Shown here in pieces: positions 1-7,266 of a stretch of DNA of 14,200 nucleotides; positions within the stretch are counted from its first letter, which is position 1; each line of letters opens with the position of its first letter. The DNA comes from Bacillota bacterium (GTDB lineage: Bacteria; Bacillota; Clostridia; Christensenellales; CAG-138), in the NCBI GenBank assembly GCA_023435855.1, contig JAEZLG010000275.1, forward strand, positions 1 through 14,200, in the 5' to 3' direction. Position numbers and translations under genes: made by a program. The notes beneath the pieces were generated by a model. The model saw only the letters and a program-made list of their open reading frames with translations, made no database searches and had not been told where the DNA came from.

Positions 1-1
1 A

Positions 2-427
2 CTTGAGGCCGTGCGCGCGGTTTCGCGTGAACAGCTTCTCGAGGTGCGAGACATAGGCGCTGTCGTAGCCGATAGCATTTTAGAATTTTTCAGCGATCCT
101 TCCATAGCAAACCAGATAGACCGTCTCTTGGCGCACGGCGTAAAACCGAGGCCTGAGGAAGTAAAATCAAACGAGGGAAGCCCAATTGCAGGGAAAACGC
201 TTGTGGTAACGGGAAGCATGGAGCGCATGGATCGAAAAGAGATAGAGGCGCTCATCGAAAGCTTGGGCGGTAAGGCGGCTTCAAGCGTGAGTAAAAATAC
301 CGATTTTGTGGTAGCAGGCCCGGGAGCGGGCAGCAAGCTCACAAAGGCGCGGGAGCTCAACATTGCGGTGCTTGATGAAAACGAATTCTTTAAGATGGTT
401 TCGGCAGTAAACAGTCGGGAAAAATAG
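2..427 (+). CDS. ligA: NAD-dependent DNA ligase LigA, C-terminal part (5' end outside window)
   Basis: This is the 3' end of an open frame that enters from the left edge, about 141 residues. The first ~25 residues read as the end of a helix-hairpin-helix region (VRDIGAVVADSILEFF). The last ~80 form a BRCT domain: GKTLVVTGSM, then LIESLGGKAASSVSKNTDFVVAG, then LTKARELNIAVLDENEFF. In NAD-dependent ligases the HhH and BRCT domains close the protein after the adenylation and OB domains, and the BRCT follows the pattern TLVVTG...GGK..SSVSK.T..VVAG..GSKL.KA..L seen here. LigA seals nicks during replication and repair, using NAD+ as adenylate donor. The catalytic lysine lies upstream and cannot be checked. 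An internal ATG at position 11 is not the true start, because the frame is open to the edge. Confidence 0.93.
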   Translation, partial: LEAVRAVSREQLLEVRDIGAVVADSILEFFSDPSIANQIDRLLAHGVKPRPEEVKSNEGSPIAGKTLVVTGSMERMDRKEIEALIESLGGKAASSVSKNTDFVVAGPGAGSKLTKARELNIAVLDENEFFKMVSAVNSREK

Positions 428-436
428 CCGCAGGAT

Positions 437-517
437 TTTTGCAGCCAATTAAGGCGGACGACGCAGACGTGCTCGGAGCGCACGTCGAGGAGGACAACGC
501 AGAGTGGCGGCAAAAAG
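437..517 (+). ncRNA. Candidate structured RNA between ligA and the AIR-synthase-like gene
   Basis: Seen directly: TTTTTGC-A-GCC (437-447) can pair with GGC-G-GCAAAAA (507-517), a 10-bp closing stem with one A/G mismatch. Inside it is a perfect 7-bp hairpin, GACGTGC (467-473) with GCACGTC (481-487), loop TCGGAGC. The hairpin is bracketed by two near-identical 12-mers, GGACGACGCAGA (457-468) and GGACAACGCAGA (493-504), which differ at one base. Closing stem, paired repeats and an apical hairpin together suggest a folded RNA rather than spacer. No T-run follows on the + strand, so it is not a plain terminator of ligA. It could be a cis-regulatory leader of the next gene (start 573), a small RNA, or a dispersed repeat. 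I cannot assign it to a named RNA family with confidence. Confidence 0.42.
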
Positions 518-572
518 ACTAGGGTAGATTTCCGAATGTTTGCTGTTGAAATCATAAGATCGGAGATGCACA

Positions 573-1538
573 ATGAGGCTTGGTAAGCTCGATAACGACA
601 CTTTAAATAAACTCGTGCTCAGCAAATTGCAGCATGTGCGTTCCGAAGTCGTATGCGCACCGAGTGTGGGTGTAGACTGTTCAGCCGTAGACTTAGGCGG
701 GAGACTCGCTGTGCTTTCGACCGACCCCATTACCTCCGCGACGAAAAACATAGGACGGCTCACGGTACATGTGAATTGCAACGACGCGGCTGCTGCAGGC
801 GCTGAGCCAATTGGACTCCTTGTTACGCTTCTCGCACCGCCCTCTGCTAATGAGGAGGAACTCAATGCGGTAACGACAGAGCTTTCTGAAACGGCTGCGC
901 GCGAAAACGTAGAGATTTTAGGTGGGCATACGGAGATTACGGATGCGGTCACGCGCATCGTAACAAACGCTACGGTTTTAGCTAAAGCAGGTGAACGCGG
1001 GGTTTTGACCCCGGGCGGCATGCAAGACGGAGACAGCCTTGTACTCACCAAGCATGCGGGGATTGAGGGCGCATCCATCATCGCGTCGGAGCAAGCGCAC
1101 CGCATTGCAGGCGTATCGGAAGCTGAGCTTTTAGAAGCGCGCGGCTTTATCGGTTCTATCAGCGTAGTGAAAGAGGGGCTTATTGCGGCAGAATATGGCG
1201 CGACTGCCATGCACGACGTCACCGAGGGCGGTGTTTTGGGTGCTGCCTGGGAGATGGCTTTTGCCGCAGGGCGCGGTATCATTATCGATAAGGCGCAAAT
1301 TCGCGTGCATCCCGTTACGCAAAAACTGTGCGATGCGTTTAAGATCGACCCGCTCCGTCTTATTTCGAGCGGTTGTATGCTCATTGCCGTTTCAGATGGG
1401 GCGGGGCTTGTGAAAAAGCTCAACGAGGCGGGTATAGACGCAGCAGTCATAGGCCGTGCGGCGGGCAGTGATGCAAGGTTTGTGGACGGTACGCTCATAA
1501 CGCCTCCGGAAGCAGACGAACTGTATAAAACATTTTGA
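573..1538 (+). CDS. AIR synthase-related / HypE-like protein
   Basis: A 321-residue protein of the PurM/SelD/ThiL/HypE superfamily, ATP-binding enzymes that act through acyl-phosphate-like intermediates. The N-terminal half has the typical nucleotide/metal motifs: GVDCSAVDLG (33-42), LSTDPIT (48-54) and HVNCNDAAAAGAEP (66-79). A glycine-rich GGHTEITDAV follows, then a second half with DSLVLTKHAGIEG and the MHDVTEGGVLGAAWEMA motif of the C-terminal domain. True HypE ends in a cysteine that carries the carbamoyl/cyano group. This protein ends in ...ADELYKTF, and no hydrogenase genes are nearby, so it is probably not a hydrogenase maturation factor and its substrate is unknown. ATG at 573 is preceded by CGGAG (561-565). 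A promoter for the following operon begins inside its last codons. Family confident, function not. Confidence 0.82.
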   Translation: MRLGKLDNDTLNKLVLSKLQHVRSEVVCAPSVGVDCSAVDLGGRLAVLSTDPITSATKNIGRLTVHVNCNDAAAAGAEPIGLLVTLLAPPSANEEELNAVTTELSETAARENVEILGGHTEITDAVTRIVTNATVLAKAGERGVLTPGGMQDGDSLVLTKHAGIEGASIIASEQAHRIAGVSEAELLEARGFIGSISVVKEGLIAAEYGATAMHDVTEGGVLGAAWEMAFAAGRGIIIDKAQIRVHPVTQKLCDAFKIDPLRLISSGCMLIAVSDGAGLVKKLNEAGIDAAVIGRAAGSDARFVDGTLITPPEADELYKTF

Positions 1539-1563
1539 TTCATTCGGTGCTTCATGTTATAAT
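1535..1563 (+). promoter_or_regulatory. Sigma-A type promoter of the yicC-coaBC operon
   Basis: TTGATT (1535-1540) and TATAAT (1558-1563) are separated by 17 bases, and a TG at 1555-1556 gives an extended -10 (TGtTATAAT). The -35 overlaps the stop codon of the preceding gene. Transcription would start near 1570, leaving a ~74-nt leader before yicC. The ten bases ATGTTATAAT recur upstream of the propeller gene at 4967-4976. Confidence 0.7.
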
Positions 1564-1569
1564 TAAAAG

Positions 1570-1606
1570 TCAAAATGGTCTGGTAGGCCATTTGTGCGAA
1601 TTTTGA
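1570..1606 (+). other. Nested hairpins in the yicC operon leader
   Basis: Just downstream of the predicted transcription start, AAATGGTC (1573-1580) can pair with GGCCATTT (1586-1593) around a 5-base loop, with one G-T pair. TCAAAA (1570-1575) can pair with TTTTGA (1601-1606), which competes for bases 1573-1575 and is followed by TTTTTAT. This could be an attenuator-like or mRNA-stabilising leader. No function can be read from the sequence. Confidence 0.3.
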
Positions 1607-1643
1607 TTTTTATTGAAGAATTCGTACCAAGGGAGGCAGAGAT

Positions 1644-2525
1644 ATGGTCAGCAGCATGACGGGCTTTGGACGTGCGAGCATCACCGAAGATGGGCGTGAG
1701 TTTACGGTGGAGCTAAAAAGCGTTAACCACCGTTATCTTGATCTCAATTTCAGAATGCCGCGCCACATCGGTTTTGTGGAGGACACCTTAAGAAAGGTGC
1801 TTACCGCCGAGCTGTCCCGCGGCCATGTCGAGGTTTACGTCAACTACCGAAACATCAGAAGCGATGCGAGGAAAGTCGAGGTAGACACTGCGCTTTTGGG
1901 CGAATACCTGCGCGCAGCGCGCCAAGCTGCTGAAATGTACGGGCTTAGGGATGATGTACAACTCTCCCGTGCGCTCAGCCTGCCCGACGTTACGGATATT
2001 ATTGAAGCCGAGGAGGACAGGGAAGCCGTCGCTTCGGTCGCGCAAAAAGCCATGAAAATTGCCATTGAGGAATTGAAGTCCATGCGTGCGCTCGAGGGCG
2101 AAAGGCTTGCAAACGACCTCTGCGCTCGCTCGAAGTCCTTGGGTGAGATCGGCGGTAAAATTGCGCTTCGAGCGCCTAACGTGGTGGAGGAATACCGCGT
2201 AAAGCTGACGGAGCGTATCGAAACGCTTTTAAACGGAAACACAGAGGTGGACCGTACGCGGCTCGCAACCGAGGTTGCCCTGTTTGCCGACAGGGCAAGC
2301 ATCGAAGAGGAGCTTGTACGCCTTAAAAGCCACCTTGTGCAGGCTGATCTTCTTCTCAACTCCAGCGAACCCGCGGGCAGGAAGCTGGATTTTATCGTGC
2401 AGGAATTGAACCGCGAGTTTAACACCATAGGTTCCAAAGCCAATGATGCCGAAATCGTAAAGCTTGTAATTTCCGGCAAGGCGGAAATTGAAAAGATACG
2501 AGAACAGATACAGAATATCGAGTAA
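1644..2525 (+). CDS. yicC: YicC/YloC family endoribonuclease
   Basis: A 293-residue member of the YicC family, the usual length. The N-terminus MVSSMTGFGRA and the motif ELKSVNHRYLDLNFRMPR are the family's hallmark opening. The C-terminal DUF1732 domain shows TEVALFADRASIEEELVRL, then EPAGRKLDFIVQELNRE and NTIGSKANDAEI, running to EKIREQIQNIE. Members are reported as endoribonucleases involved in RNA turnover and stationary-phase or stress adaptation. The start is fixed by a strong GGGAGG (1631-1636) seven bases before the ATG. It is the first gene of the operon read from the promoter at 1535-1563, and remA follows after 15 bases. In Bacillus the same order (yloC-remA-gmk-rpoZ-coaBC) is found. 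Confidence 0.95.
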   Translation: MVSSMTGFGRASITEDGREFTVELKSVNHRYLDLNFRMPRHIGFVEDTLRKVLTAELSRGHVEVYVNYRNIRSDARKVEVDTALLGEYLRAARQAAEMYGLRDDVQLSRALSLPDVTDIIEAEEDREAVASVAQKAMKIAIEELKSMRALEGERLANDLCARSKSLGEIGGKIALRAPNVVEEYRVKLTERIETLLNGNTEVDRTRLATEVALFADRASIEEELVRLKSHLVQADLLLNSSEPAGRKLDFIVQELNREFNTIGSKANDAEIVKLVISGKAEIEKIREQIQNIE

Positions 2526-2540
2526 GTGTAGGAAAATAAA

Positions 2541-2789
2541 ATGTCGGCAAAGCTTGTAAACATAGGTTTCGGAAATATCGTATCCACAACGAGGATCGTG
2601 TCCATCGTAACACCAGACAGTGCTCCCTCTAAGCGCATTGTGCAGGATGCACGCGAGCGCGGCAGGCTTATCGACGCCACACATGGCAGGCGTACCCGCG
2701 CAGTTATCATTATGGACAGTACGCATGTGGTTCTATCGGCACTCCAGCCCGAAACTGTAGCAGGCAGGATCATGAACGATGAAGAATAG
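2541..2789 (+). CDS. remA: RemA/DUF370 DNA-binding regulator
   Basis: An 82-residue protein matching the RemA (YlzA, DUF370) family over its full length. Visible motifs are KLVNIGFGNIV near the start, IVSIVTPDSAPSKRIVQDA, then ERGRLIDATHGRRTRAVIIMD and SHVVLSALQPETVAGR-like spacing to the end. In Bacillus subtilis RemA is an oligomeric DNA-binding activator of biofilm matrix and osmoprotection genes, and in Clostridia the gene is widely kept next to gmk. Its start follows a modest GTAGGA site, 15 bases after yicC. The long inverted repeat at 2790-2871 begins directly after the stop codon, so transcription into gmk may be modulated here. Identity is secure. The regulon in this organism cannot be inferred. 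Confidence 0.93.
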   Translation: MSAKLVNIGFGNIVSTTRIVSIVTPDSAPSKRIVQDARERGRLIDATHGRRTRAVIIMDSTHVVLSALQPETVAGRIMNDEE

Positions 2790-2871
2790 TATTGTTCTCC
2801 CAACTAAATTCTGAACGAACTTGGCGGTCTATTTACCAATCTAAATTCATGATTTAATTGGTGGAACAATA
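2790..2871 (+). repeat. Long imperfect inverted repeat filling the remA-gmk gap
   Basis: Arms 2790-2809 and 2852-2871 pair at 18 of 20 positions (one of them G-T). The outer 8 bp, TATTGTTC with GAACAATA, are perfect. Inside, TGAA (2812-2815) can pair with TTCA (2846-2849), and CTAAATTC occurs twice in direct orientation (2804-2811 and 2841-2848). The structure starts immediately after the remA stop and ends four bases before the gmk ribosome binding site (GGAGG). It is either an RNA leader or processing hairpin in the operon mRNA, or a small MITE-like insertion. Confidence 0.6.
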
Positions 2872-2885
2872 TCAGCGGAGGTACT

Positions 2886-3515
2886 ATGCAAAAGACCAAG
2901 AAGGGTTTGCTGATTGTGCTGTCGGGGCCTTCAGGCGTGGGGAAGGGCGTAGTAAGCAGGGCTGTTATAGAGCGAAACCCACAGCTTAAGCTTTCCATTT
3001 CGGCCACCACGCGAACGAAGCGGCCTTGCGAGATCGACGGCGTGAGTTACTTTTTCAAGTCTGAGGAAGAATTCAAACGTATGATCGTGAACGATGAGTT
3101 TTTTGAATATACGAGCGTATACGGCTCCAACTATTACGGCACACCCCGTGCCTATGTGGAGGAGGAACTGGCCGCCGGCCACGATATAATTTTAGAAATC
3201 GATGTGCATGGCGCAAACCAGGTGAAAAAGACCTACCCCAATGCCATTGCGATCTTCTTGGCGCCGCCGTCTATGAGTGCATTAAAATCGCGCCTTATCG
3301 GACGAGGCACAGAGGACAGTGATGCCGTGGAGCGCCGCTTCGGCGAGGCGCTTTATGAGCTGAAGCAGGCTGAAAAATACGATTATATTGTAGTGAACGA
3401 TGTGCTCGACAAAGCGGTTGCCGATGTGGAGCATATCATTGCAGCGGAACACATGAAAGCGTTCCGCAGGCTCGATTTTGTGGAGGAACTCGAAGGAGGT
3501 TCGAAAAAACAATGA
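2886..3515 (+). CDS. gmk: Guanylate kinase
   Basis: A 209-residue guanylate kinase, which converts GMP and ATP to GDP and ADP in the cytoplasm for nucleotide synthesis and salvage. The P-loop is SGPSGVGKG at residues 13-21. The GMP-binding region is visible as SISATTRTKRPCEIDGVSYF, then FEYTSVYGSNYYGTP and ILEIDVHGANQVKK. The lid and adenine region reads IFLAPPSMSALKSRLIGRGTEDSD. Many homologues have Q where this one has H in the EIDVHGA motif, a conservative difference. GGAGG four bases before ATG 2886 sets the start. The stop overlaps the rpoZ start (ATGA), which suggests translational coupling. A long hairpin lies just upstream in the mRNA. Confidence 0.97.
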   Translation: MQKTKKGLLIVLSGPSGVGKGVVSRAVIERNPQLKLSISATTRTKRPCEIDGVSYFFKSEEEFKRMIVNDEFFEYTSVYGSNYYGTPRAYVEEELAAGHDIILEIDVHGANQVKKTYPNAIAIFLAPPSMSALKSRLIGRGTEDSDAVERRFGEALYELKQAEKYDYIVVNDVLDKAVADVEHIIAAEHMKAFRRLDFVEELEGGSKKQ

Positions 3516-3712
3516 TCAACAAACCATCCCTTAATGCGTTGCAGAACAAGGTCCCCAATCGTTATATGCTGGTTTCCGTGGTGTCCAAAAGGGCGCGCCT
3601 GCTTATGAGCGACCCCGAAAAGCTAGGCGAGCGTAAGCCTGTTTCCGTAGCTGTAGAGGAACTTTACGAGGATAAACTCGATATCGAATATCCCGAGGAA
3701 TTTGCAAAATGA
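3512..3712 (+). CDS. rpoZ: RNA polymerase omega subunit
   Basis: A 66-residue protein with the omega core: PSLNALQNKVPNRYMLVSVV followed by SKRARLLM and a PVSVAVEELYEDKL-type helix. Omega binds the beta' subunit, helps RNA polymerase assemble, and in many bacteria forms part of a ppGpp site. The length is normal for Firmicutes. The gene overlaps both neighbours by ATGA: its start shares bases with the gmk stop, and its stop shares bases with the coaBC start. An AAGGAGG site (3493-3499) lies within the end of gmk. Position between gmk and coaBC supports the call. Confidence 0.93.
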   Translation: MINKPSLNALQNKVPNRYMLVSVVSKRARLLMSDPEKLGERKPVSVAVEELYEDKLDIEYPEEFAK

Positions 3713-4893
3713 ACCCCAAGGTCGTTGTGCTGGGCATTACAGGCTCCATCGCTGCGTTTAAGGCCTGCGACATCGTAAGCGGGCTTAAAAAGCGCGGCGT
3801 GGACGTGTATTGCATACTCACAAAGGCCGGCGCGGAATTCATTACGGCTCTCTCTCTCGAATCGTTAAGCAACCACCCTGTCGTGACCGATATGTTCAAC
3901 CGCGAAACCCCGTGGGAAATAGAACACATCGCGCTCGCAAAACGAGCGGATGTGTTTTTAGTTGCTCCCGCGAGCGCAAACTTTATCGCCAAGGCAGCCA
4001 ACGGTATAGCCGATGACATGCTCACGACCACCATTCTTGCGACCCGTGCACCCATACTCGTAGCTCCGGCGATGAATACCAACATGTATTTACATCCCGC
4101 TACGAAGGCTAACATGGAAGTTTTACAATCCCGTGGCTGCCGCTTTGTAGAGCCATCTTCCGGTCTTCTGGCCTGTGGCGATGTGGGGTTAGGAAAGCTC
4201 GCGAGCGTAGAGGAGATTATCGAAGCAACCATGGCGCTTCTTTACCCAAAAGAGGATTTAGCAGGTAAGCGCATACTTGTGAGCGCGGGCCCAAGCCGTG
4301 AAAACATCGACCCCGTGCGCTACCTTACCAACCGTTCGAGCGGTAAAATGGGCTATGCTATTGCGGAGGCGGCAGCGGAGCGAGGCGCTCTTGTCACGCT
4401 TGTATCAGGCCCGACAACGCTTACTGTTCCAAACGGCGTAAACCGCGTAGATGTTGTCTCCTCGGCGGATATGTTTACGGCTGTCGATTCGCACTTCGAC
4501 GATTGCGACGCACTTATCATGGCAGCAGCGCCTGCGGATTTTACACCCGAGGTGGAAAGCGCAAACAAGATTAAGAAAAACGGCAGAGAAAGCCTTACCT
4601 TAACATTAAAACCAACGCGCGATATTTTAGCCTCTATGGGGCAACGGAAAAAAGCACAGCGTGTTTTGGGCTTTGCCGCCGAAACGGAGCATTTGCAGGA
4701 GAACGCGAATGCGAAACTCGAAAAGAAAAATCTCGATATGATTGCCGCCAACGATGTTTCAAAAGCGGGCATAGGTTTCCAATCGAATCAAAATGCCGTC
4801 ACGCTTTATAAGCGAAATGGCGAGGCGCTTAATAGCGGCGTTATGGAAAAGCGCGCTTTGGCGGATTGGCTTTTGGATAAGCTGTTTGAATAG
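3709..4893 (+). CDS. coaBC: Bifunctional phosphopantothenoylcysteine decarboxylase / phosphopantothenate-cysteine ligase
   Basis: A 394-residue CoaBC (Dfp), carrying out two steps of coenzyme A synthesis. The N-terminal CoaC flavoprotein half (about 1-185) shows GITGSIAAFKA, the catalytic His73 in EHIALAKRAD, PASANFIAKAANGIADD, the PAMN motif (120-123) and the active-site Cys156 in LACGD. The C-terminal CoaB half shows ILVSAGPSRENIDPVRYLTN, then RSSGKMGYAIAEAA, MAAAPADF, the KIKK loop (287-290) and GFAAET (321-326). All expected key residues are present. It starts by ATGA overlap with rpoZ, and a terminator lies 21 bases after its stop. In many Firmicutes priA, def and fmt follow. Here the next gene is unrelated. 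Confidence 0.97.
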   Translation: MNPKVVVLGITGSIAAFKACDIVSGLKKRGVDVYCILTKAGAEFITALSLESLSNHPVVTDMFNRETPWEIEHIALAKRADVFLVAPASANFIAKAANGIADDMLTTTILATRAPILVAPAMNTNMYLHPATKANMEVLQSRGCRFVEPSSGLLACGDVGLGKLASVEEIIEATMALLYPKEDLAGKRILVSAGPSRENIDPVRYLTNRSSGKMGYAIAEAAAERGALVTLVSGPTTLTVPNGVNRVDVVSSADMFTAVDSHFDDCDALIMAAAPADFTPEVESANKIKKNGRESLTLTLKPTRDILASMGQRKKAQRVLGFAAETEHLQENANAKLEKKNLDMIAANDVSKAGIGFQSNQNAVTLYKRNGEALNSGVMEKRALADWLLDKLFE

Positions 4894-4914
4894 GATTATA
4901 CATTTCACGGAACG

Positions 4915-4934
4915 GGCCGCTTCGGCGGCCTTTT
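4915..4934 (+). terminator. Rho-independent terminator after coaBC
   Basis: GGCCGC (4915-4920) pairs perfectly with GCGGCC (4925-4930) around the stable tetraloop TTCG, followed by TTTT (4931-4934) and then AATTTT. It lies 21 bases after the coaBC stop and ends the housekeeping operon. Confidence 0.93.
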
Positions 4935-4967
4935 AATTTTCAATAACAAGACTTCTCTTATGTATTA

Positions 4968-4976
4968 TGTTATAAT
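4968..4976 (+). promoter_or_regulatory. Extended -10 promoter candidate for the propeller gene
   Basis: TGtTATAAT occurs 33 bases after the terminator T-run, and no good -35 hexamer lies 16-18 bases upstream. Transcription from it would leave a leader of about 110 bases. The stretch 4935-5091 is otherwise A+T-rich spacer, ending in an AGAGG site (5081-5085) before ATG 5092. Confidence 0.4.
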
Positions 4977-5091
4977 TTGGCTATATTCTGTGTTGTGCAT
5001 GTTATTTTTAGTATGTAATTGATGCGATTTTAATTATAGTAATAAAGGGAAGTTGGTTCTGCATTCGAAAATATAACAATAGAGGTATTAC

Positions 5092-7266
5092 ATGAAAAGG
5101 TTTATTACAATTATTGCAGTGTTTTTATTAATACCGATCATACCCAATATCGCTACTGCGGAAGAATCCGATTGGACGCTAGTTCCTGTACCCGCTTCAG
5201 GTGGTTATACAACCCCTATTTATTTTGAAACAAATACCTACCTCGCGTCTGACATCACCGTTGATATGAATGACAATTTGTATGTCATGGGCGGCTCACG
5301 AATAGTCAGGTTTACCCCCAATGGACAATTAGATGAATCGTGGGGAAATAAAGGGATCCTATATGATGACAGCATTAGAAGCTCAAACGCTGAGCAGCTG
5401 GAAATCGTTGCTGACAGCAGGGGTTATGTATATGCGCATTGCCGGATCTGTGAAGATGGGAGTCCGACATTTATCAAACGCTATACACCTGACGGAAAGG
5501 TCGATATGTCATGGTACAAAGACGGCGTAATGGGCGGAAAGTTGACGGATTATTATATCGAGGACGATGATTCAGAACCGAGAGGAGGCATTCGCAATCA
5601 GGACGAGATCGTGCTCGACAGCAAAGATAATCTCTATGTTTTATGTGACAGGGAAGTATACCGTTTTTTGCCCGATGGAACACCTGACAGCAGTTGGAAG
5701 AAGCTTAAGATGAAACAGCCGTCGCGTGTATATGACGAAGGCGGACCCGACACAGTATGGTTTTCCAATGCGTTGAGAATTGACCGGCAGGATAACGTCT
5801 ATATTTTTAATGGCTATGATCAAACAGTTTCAGTTTACGATGAGAATGGTCAACGGACCAGGTACGAAAAGTGCAATCTATATTATCCGTATGAATATTA
5901 TGATGAAACAAAAAACCTGATTAATCAGCTGGCATTTGATTCAGAGGGTAACATTTATCACAATGATTATGAATCAGATTCAATATACAAATACTCAAAA
6001 GAATTTGTGTCTTTCTCCGATTGGAGCGATAGAGGCATGCTTTCGGCTCGAAACTATCAAAATCAGGAAATAGACGATTTTGTTTCGGATACTGATGGGA
6101 ACCTGTATTTGCTGGATAAGGAAAAAGCAATTGTAAGTAGGTATACGAACGAAGGTAATATCGACGTTGAATGGTGCTCACTGGGCAGTTTGGGGCATGT
6201 CAATGGAGACGGAGAACCGATGTTGTATGTGAACGACATTGCTTTCGATAGTGACGGGAGCATTTATATAGTTGATCAAATCGATTATTATGAAACGCCT
6301 GAGCTTTATAAGCTGAATTCTCAGTTTGTATTAATCCCCAGTTGGAAAGCGGAGTTTGATGATAATGCAGAATGGGAGCTTGACCGCAATCCATCTGTAT
6401 TCATCCATGGTGGGTATGTTTATGTCGAACAGCGAAATACAAATGTACGCATATGGGAAAGCAGAATCGTTAGGTTAAACAGCGATGGAAAACAGGAACC
6501 CGGCTGGGAGATAATTTCGGATGGATTTGTTATTGGAGTGATATCTGATTTATATGGCCGCCTCTATATATCGGATTCGAACTGTATGATCAAAAGATAC
6601 ATGCCAAACGGAGAGATAGATCAGACTTGGGCATTAAAAGAAATCCCTGAGGATGGCTTCATTTCCGGGGAAGCAATAGATTGTAATGGTTACCTCTATG
6701 TATGCGAAAGCAGATACAACAGAATCACGAGATATACGCCGGAAGGGATACGCGATTTTAGCTGGGGTGTGGGCGGGGATATAGTAGTACCTGACTCTGG
6801 CGGGTCGGACGAATATTTTGATTTATCAAGCATTGCGGTGGATGATGGCTGCAACCTCTATATAAGCGATATAACAAGCAATAGGATACTTCGCTATGAC
6901 AGCAGCGGTAAACCGGATACATCCTGGTGCGTAAACGGCGAGTGGAAGTCGGCGGATGGTCTTTCAAGCTCGTTGACGCCAACTTTGATCAACCCGACTC
7001 GTATTAAAGTTTACGGGGGTAAGCTTTATGCTGTATGGAACAATATGCTTTATGTAATGCGTGACTCATTAGCCAATCTCGGCATAAAAAATGAATCCGA
7101 GCCGCTAGCTTCTGCAGCGGTAACACCTGCTGTTACTGACAATGAAACAACAGTAGATGCAATTACGAGTAATAAGATGCTTAGTTGGTGGTGGGTTATC
7201 GGCGGCGGTGTCCTAATCAGCTTAGCACTAATACTACGTCTGACGAAAAAATCATCAAGAAACTAA
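5092..7266 (+). CDS. Secreted, membrane-anchored NHL-like beta-propeller protein
   Basis: A 724-residue extracytoplasmic protein. Residues 1-23 are a signal peptide (KR, hydrophobic core, cleavage site ATA|EE). Residues 699-717 are a single membrane span followed by KKSSRN, so the bulk lies outside with a short tail inside. Between them I count about 12 degenerate repeats, beginning near 54, 103, 172, 228, 288, 329, 392, 436, 483, 527, 580 and 636. Each follows the pattern D..GNLYV.D....I.RY.P.G..D.SW, as in NHL or SBBP-type propeller blades; twelve would make two six-bladed propellers. A linker rich in T, A, V and E (about 665-692) precedes the span. No enzymatic motif is visible, so ligand or polysaccharide binding, or scaffolding, is a guess. 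Base composition is more A+T-rich than the coaBC block, suggesting separate acquisition. Confidence 0.8.
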   Translation: MKRFITIIAVFLLIPIIPNIATAEESDWTLVPVPASGGYTTPIYFETNTYLASDITVDMNDNLYVMGGSRIVRFTPNGQLDESWGNKGILYDDSIRSSNAEQLEIVADSRGYVYAHCRICEDGSPTFIKRYTPDGKVDMSWYKDGVMGGKLTDYYIEDDDSEPRGGIRNQDEIVLDSKDNLYVLCDREVYRFLPDGTPDSSWKKLKMKQPSRVYDEGGPDTVWFSNALRIDRQDNVYIFNGYDQTVSVYDENGQRTRYEKCNLYYPYEYYDETKNLINQLAFDSEGNIYHNDYESDSIYKYSKEFVSFSDWSDRGMLSARNYQNQEIDDFVSDTDGNLYLLDKEKAIVSRYTNEGNIDVEWCSLGSLGHVNGDGEPMLYVNDIAFDSDGSIYIVDQIDYYETPELYKLNSQFVLIPSWKAEFDDNAEWELDRNPSVFIHGGYVYVEQRNTNVRIWESRIVRLNSDGKQEPGWEIISDGFVIGVISDLYGRLYISDSNCMIKRYMPNGEIDQTWALKEIPEDGFISGEAIDCNGYLYVCESRYNRITRYTPEGIRDFSWGVGGDIVVPDSGGSDEYFDLSSIAVDDGCNLYISDITSNRILRYDSSGKPDTSWCVNGEWKSADGLSSSLTPTLINPTRIKVYGGKLYAVWNNMLYVMRDSLANLGIKNESEPLASAAVTPAVTDNETTVDAITSNKMLSWWWVIGGGVLISLALILRLTKKSSRN

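Noticed and set aside
535..585. 16-codon frame starting MFAVEIIRSEM that overlaps the start of the gene at 573
   Set aside because: It has no convincing ribosome binding site, and its second half is simply the start region of the next gene in another frame. A leader peptide cannot be shown.
449..1591. 380-residue open frame on the - strand opposite the AIR-synthase-like gene
   Set aside because: It is Ser/Ala/Pro-rich with no family features, and the + strand frame is a clear superfamily member. It is a shadow frame.
1844..2803. 319-residue - strand frame opposite yicC and remA
   Set aside because: Low-complexity Ser/Arg-rich translation with no family features. The + strand genes are certain.
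3603..4232. 209-residue - strand frame opposite rpoZ and coaBC
   Set aside because: It lies across two well-identified genes and shows no recognisable domain.
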